DNA from: Candidatus Alectryobacillus merdavium
GTDB taxonomy: Bacteria > Bacillota_I > Bacilli_A > RFN20 > CAG-826
Direction: 5' to 3'
Assembly: GCA_017694735.1 (NCBI GenBank)
Contig: JADIMN010000174.1
Location: 1-8,320 of the forward strand
Length of the DNA: 8,320 nt
The notes under the pieces are model-generated. The model saw nothing but the letters and a program-made list of their open reading frames with translations, made no database searches and was not told the origin of the DNA. This document shows positions 5,881 through 8,320 of this stretch, one piece after another. The first letter of the stretch is position 1. Every line of letters begins with the position of its first letter. The translations under genes and the position numbers were made by a program.

Positions 5881-7728
5881 ATGAGTAAAAAATTAGTTGA
5901 TATTGATATAAATGCAATAGAGAATCCATATTTTTTAAAAGATTTATCTTATAAAGAATTGGATCTTTTAAGCAATAAGATAAGAAATTATATTATCGAA
6001 GTAGTTTCAAAAAACGGCGGTCATCTTTCAAGCAACCTAGGTGTGGTAGAAGCTACTATTGCTTTAAATAGAGTATTCGACTTTAAAAAAGATAAATTAC
6101 TTTTTGATGTTGGTCATCAATGCTATACTCATAAAATATTAACTGGTAGAAGTCTTGAAAAGCTTAGAAAAAAAGATGGAGTAAGCGGATTTCCTAAAAA
6201 AAGCGAATCTATTTATGACTGTTTTGAATCTGGGCATTCATCTAATTCAATATCTAATGCGCTTGGCTTTGCTTTAAAAAGAGACATAAGCAATGCTAAC
6301 TATGATATTGTTGTGTTTATCGGGGATTCTTCCATTTCAAACGGGCTTTCATTTGAAGCTTTAAACGATGATTTAATTCAAAAACATAAGATAATTATTG
6401 TCTTAAATGATAATGATATGTCTATTTCTAAAACCGTTGGAAGTACTTCTAGATTTTTACAAAAAATTAGTACTTCTGTTTTGTATAACAAACTTAAAGT
6501 TTCATATAAAAATTCGTTGAGTAAAAACAAATTAGGAAAATGGATTTATAGAACAAGTTATAAATTCAAAAATTTCATTAAAAATTTATTTTTTAGAAAG
6601 AATTTATTCACATTAATGAACCTAAATTATATCGGTGTTATCGATGGTCATAACATTAAAGCAATAGAAAGAGCCTTGAATAAGGCTAAAAACTCAACAA
6701 AATCAGTAATAGTTCATATTAAAACAATAAAAGGACTAGGATACAAATTCGCACAAGAAGATGAAGAAGGTTATTATCACGGTGTAGCTCCATTTAAAAT
6801 TAATAAAGATAAATTATTTTTAAATTCAAAATCTTATTCATATTTGTATGCCAATTACATGAAAGAGATTTTAAAAAAAGATAAAGATGTTTTCTTGTTA
6901 AGTCCTGCAACATTAGTAGGTAGCGACTTAGAAAGATTTAAAAATGAGTTTCCAGAACAAATTATTGATGTTGGAATAGCAGAAGAGCATTGTTTATCTC
7001 TTGCTGCTGGAATGGCATTAAATGGATTAAAACCATATATTTTTATTTATTCTACCTTCTTACAAAGAGCTTTTGATCAGATAATTCATGATATCGCAAG
7101 AGATAATCTAAATGTTACATTGATGATTGATAGAAGTGGTTTTGTCGGAGAAGATGGACCATCACATATGGGTATTTTTGATGAATCATTTCTTTTAGAG
7201 GTTCCTAATACGATTGTATCGATGGCTTCTTGTAAAAGCTTAGCAAAAAAATTAATTGAAATTTCTTATTTAAATAAGAATTTTATGTGTATTAGATTTC
7301 CAAAAGATAATTATATAGATGATAGTGAAGATATTTACAATGATTTAAAAATAGGCGAATGGAAATATGTTTTAAAACATGATTTTGATAGTGTTGTTTT
7401 GACTTTTGGTCCTTGTTTAAATGAATTTAAGAAGTATATTATCCAAAACAATTTAAATATAGATCTTATAAATTGTGTTTTCCAAAATCCAATAAATGAA
7501 CAACATATCAAAGATTTATTAAAATATAAAACTATTATTATTTATAATGGTTATGGTGTTGAAAACGGATTTAATTTTAAGATTATTAGTTTATTAAACA
7601 AGTATAACTTTAGTAATAAAGTAATATCCTACGCAATTAAAAATAAATTTCTTGAGCATCAAACAATATATGAGTGTGTTCAAAGTGAAAATTTATTAAT
7701 AAGTGATGTTTTAAAAGATTTTAAATGA
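5881..7728 (+). CDS. dxs: 1-deoxy-D-xylulose-5-phosphate synthase
   Basis: DXS is a TPP enzyme that condenses pyruvate with glyceraldehyde-3-phosphate, the first step of the MEP isoprenoid pathway; its product also feeds thiamine and pyridoxal synthesis. The 615 residues are near family length. The N-terminal TPP domain has GGHLSSNLGVVE (46-57), FDVGHQCYTHK (75-85) and LNDNDMSIS (175-183, with N176). IDGHN follows at 254-258. The pyrimidine domain has GIAEEH (365-370; E368 is the expected catalytic Glu), IYSTFLQRA (389-397), DRSGFVGEDGPSHMG (417-431) and IRFPK (471-475). The phosphate-contact Arg residues (R396, R418, R472) are kept. Departures from the common pattern are GDS for GDG at 148-150, SHMG for THQG, LFTL for LFEE at 242-245, and a divergent C-terminal domain (IYNGYGVENGF where an EE motif is usual). 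An in-frame TAG at 5872 rules out an earlier ATG. No Shine-Dalgarno is seen. It overlaps dinB by four bases. Confidence 0.9.
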   Translation: MSKKLVDIDINAIENPYFLKDLSYKELDLLSNKIRNYIIEVVSKNGGHLSSNLGVVEATIALNRVFDFKKDKLLFDVGHQCYTHKILTGRSLEKLRKKDGVSGFPKKSESIYDCFESGHSSNSISNALGFALKRDISNANYDIVVFIGDSSISNGLSFEALNDDLIQKHKIIIVLNDNDMSISKTVGSTSRFLQKISTSVLYNKLKVSYKNSLSKNKLGKWIYRTSYKFKNFIKNLFFRKNLFTLMNLNYIGVIDGHNIKAIERALNKAKNSTKSVIVHIKTIKGLGYKFAQEDEEGYYHGVAPFKINKDKLFLNSKSYSYLYANYMKEILKKDKDVFLLSPATLVGSDLERFKNEFPEQIIDVGIAEEHCLSLAAGMALNGLKPYIFIYSTFLQRAFDQIIHDIARDNLNVTLMIDRSGFVGEDGPSHMGIFDESFLLEVPNTIVSMASCKSLAKKLIEISYLNKNFMCIRFPKDNYIDDSEDIYNDLKIGEWKYVLKHDFDSVVLTFGPCLNEFKKYIIQNNLNIDLINCVFQNPINEQHIKDLLKYKTIIIYNGYGVENGFNFKIISLLNKYNFSNKVISYAIKNKFLEHQTIYECVQSENLLISDVLKDFK

Positions 7729-8320
7729 GTAAAATAATAGCCCACATTGATTTAGATGCTTTTTTTGTTCGATGTGAAGAAATTAAAAATCCTTCATTAG
7801 AAAATAAACCTGTCGCGATTGGAAAAGATGGAAGAGGTGGAATTGTTTCAACTTGTTCTTATAAAGCACGTGAATATGGTGTAAAAAGCGGAATGCCAAT
7901 GTTTAAAGCTAAGCAACTATGTCCAGATTTAATTATTGTAAATGGTGATTACAATTATTATGAAGTTTTATCAAATGAGTTTATATTTTATACTAAACAA
8001 TTTACAAACAAAATAGAGCAGGCATCTATCGATGAGTGCTATGCAGACTTTACTGAACTTTTTAAAAAGAATAATTTAGGTGGTGATTTTTTTAAAAAAT
8101 TTCAAGAAGGATTGTTTTTAAAGACTAAATTAAAATGTTCAATAGGTGTTTCTACAACGCGTTTTCTAGCAAAAATGGGAAGCGATATTAAGAAACCAAT
8201 GGGAATTACAATCATAAAAAGAAAAGATATTAAAAATATTTTATTTAATAGACCAATAGGAACATATTATGGAATCGGGAACAAGACCTCTTCTAAATTA
8301 AAAAAGATGGGTATAAATAC
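7725..8320 (+). CDS. dinB: Y-family DNA polymerase IV, 5' part
   Basis: This is the N-terminal 198 complete codons of an error-prone translesion polymerase; the window end cuts it off. The start of the palm domain is clear: HIDLDAFF at 7-14, with metal-binding D9 and the aromatic steric gate F14, then GIVSTCSYKAREYGVKSGMP at 39-58. The second catalytic pair lies in SIDE at 101-104 (D103, E104). CSIGVSTTRFLAKMGSD at 138-154 and the thumb stretch from about 178 (IGTYYGIGNKT) also match the family. Missing beyond the edge are the rest of the thumb and the little-finger domain, so beta-clamp binding cannot be judged. The ATG overlaps the dxs stop as ATGA and has no visible Shine-Dalgarno, so translation is probably coupled to dxs. 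A UmuC-type polymerase is possible, but this N-terminus fits DinB better. Confidence 0.93.
   Translation, partial: MSKIIAHIDLDAFFVRCEEIKNPSLENKPVAIGKDGRGGIVSTCSYKAREYGVKSGMPMFKAKQLCPDLIIVNGDYNYYEVLSNEFIFYTKQFTNKIEQASIDECYADFTELFKKNNLGGDFFKKFQEGLFLKTKLKCSIGVSTTRFLAKMGSDIKKPMGITIIKRKDIKNILFNRPIGTYYGIGNKTSSKLKKMGIN

Noticed and set aside
1..8320. Search for a defence system, mobile element, CRISPR array, tRNA/rRNA or riboswitch
   Set aside because: Coding density is almost complete with housekeeping genes; no direct repeats, transposase, RNA cloverleaf or leader structure was seen.

Overview
The window looks like chromosomal DNA of a very AT-rich, low-GC Gram-positive bacterium of the Bacillota/Mollicutes-related type. 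All eight recognisable genes lie on the + strand and are packed end to end. Codon use is strongly A/T biased, with AGA the dominant arginine codon. Trp is read from TGG, and three genes (nusB, xseA, dxs) end in TGA. The organism therefore uses the standard bacterial code and is not a Mycoplasma/Spiroplasma with UGA=Trp. A gut-type uncultured Bacilli or Erysipelotrichales-like lineage would fit, but the sequence alone cannot fix the taxon.

Layout: aspS (aspartyl-tRNA synthetase, 21-1778); tkt (transketolase, 1782-3749); a small divergent Asp23/Gls24-like gene in the yqhY position (3742-4071); nusB (4074-4478); xseA (4475-5689); xseB (5679-5855, only 58 codons); dxs (5881-7728); and the 5' part of a dinB/polIV-type Y-family polymerase gene (from 7725, cut by the window end). 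The largest non-coding stretch between genes is 25 bases (5856-5880). No terminator, riboswitch, RNA gene, repeat, mobile element or CRISPR array was found. The whole window reads as one probable operon or run of co-transcribed genes whose promoter lies upstream.

The core yqhY-nusB-xseA-xseB-dxs is a slimmed version of the Bacillus subtilis order accB-accC-yqhY-nusB-folD-xseA-xseB-ispA-dxs. folD and ispA are absent from their usual slots, aspS-tkt stands where accBC would be, and dinB follows dxs. The functions are mixed: translation (AspRS), rRNA antitermination (NusB), DNA repair (ExoVII, PolIV), and two thiamine-diphosphate enzymes that both use glyceraldehyde-3-phosphate (transketolase and DXS). 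Half of the starts (nusB, xseA, dxs, dinB) lack a visible Shine-Dalgarno, and three of these four overlap or nearly abut the preceding stop, which suggests translational coupling.

I see no evidence for a novel defence, mobile or otherwise undescribed system. The points worth a second look are residue changes in normally conserved DXS and XseA motifs, the short ExoVII subunits, the divergent Asp23-like protein, the SD-less dxs start, and the rearranged gene neighbourhood.
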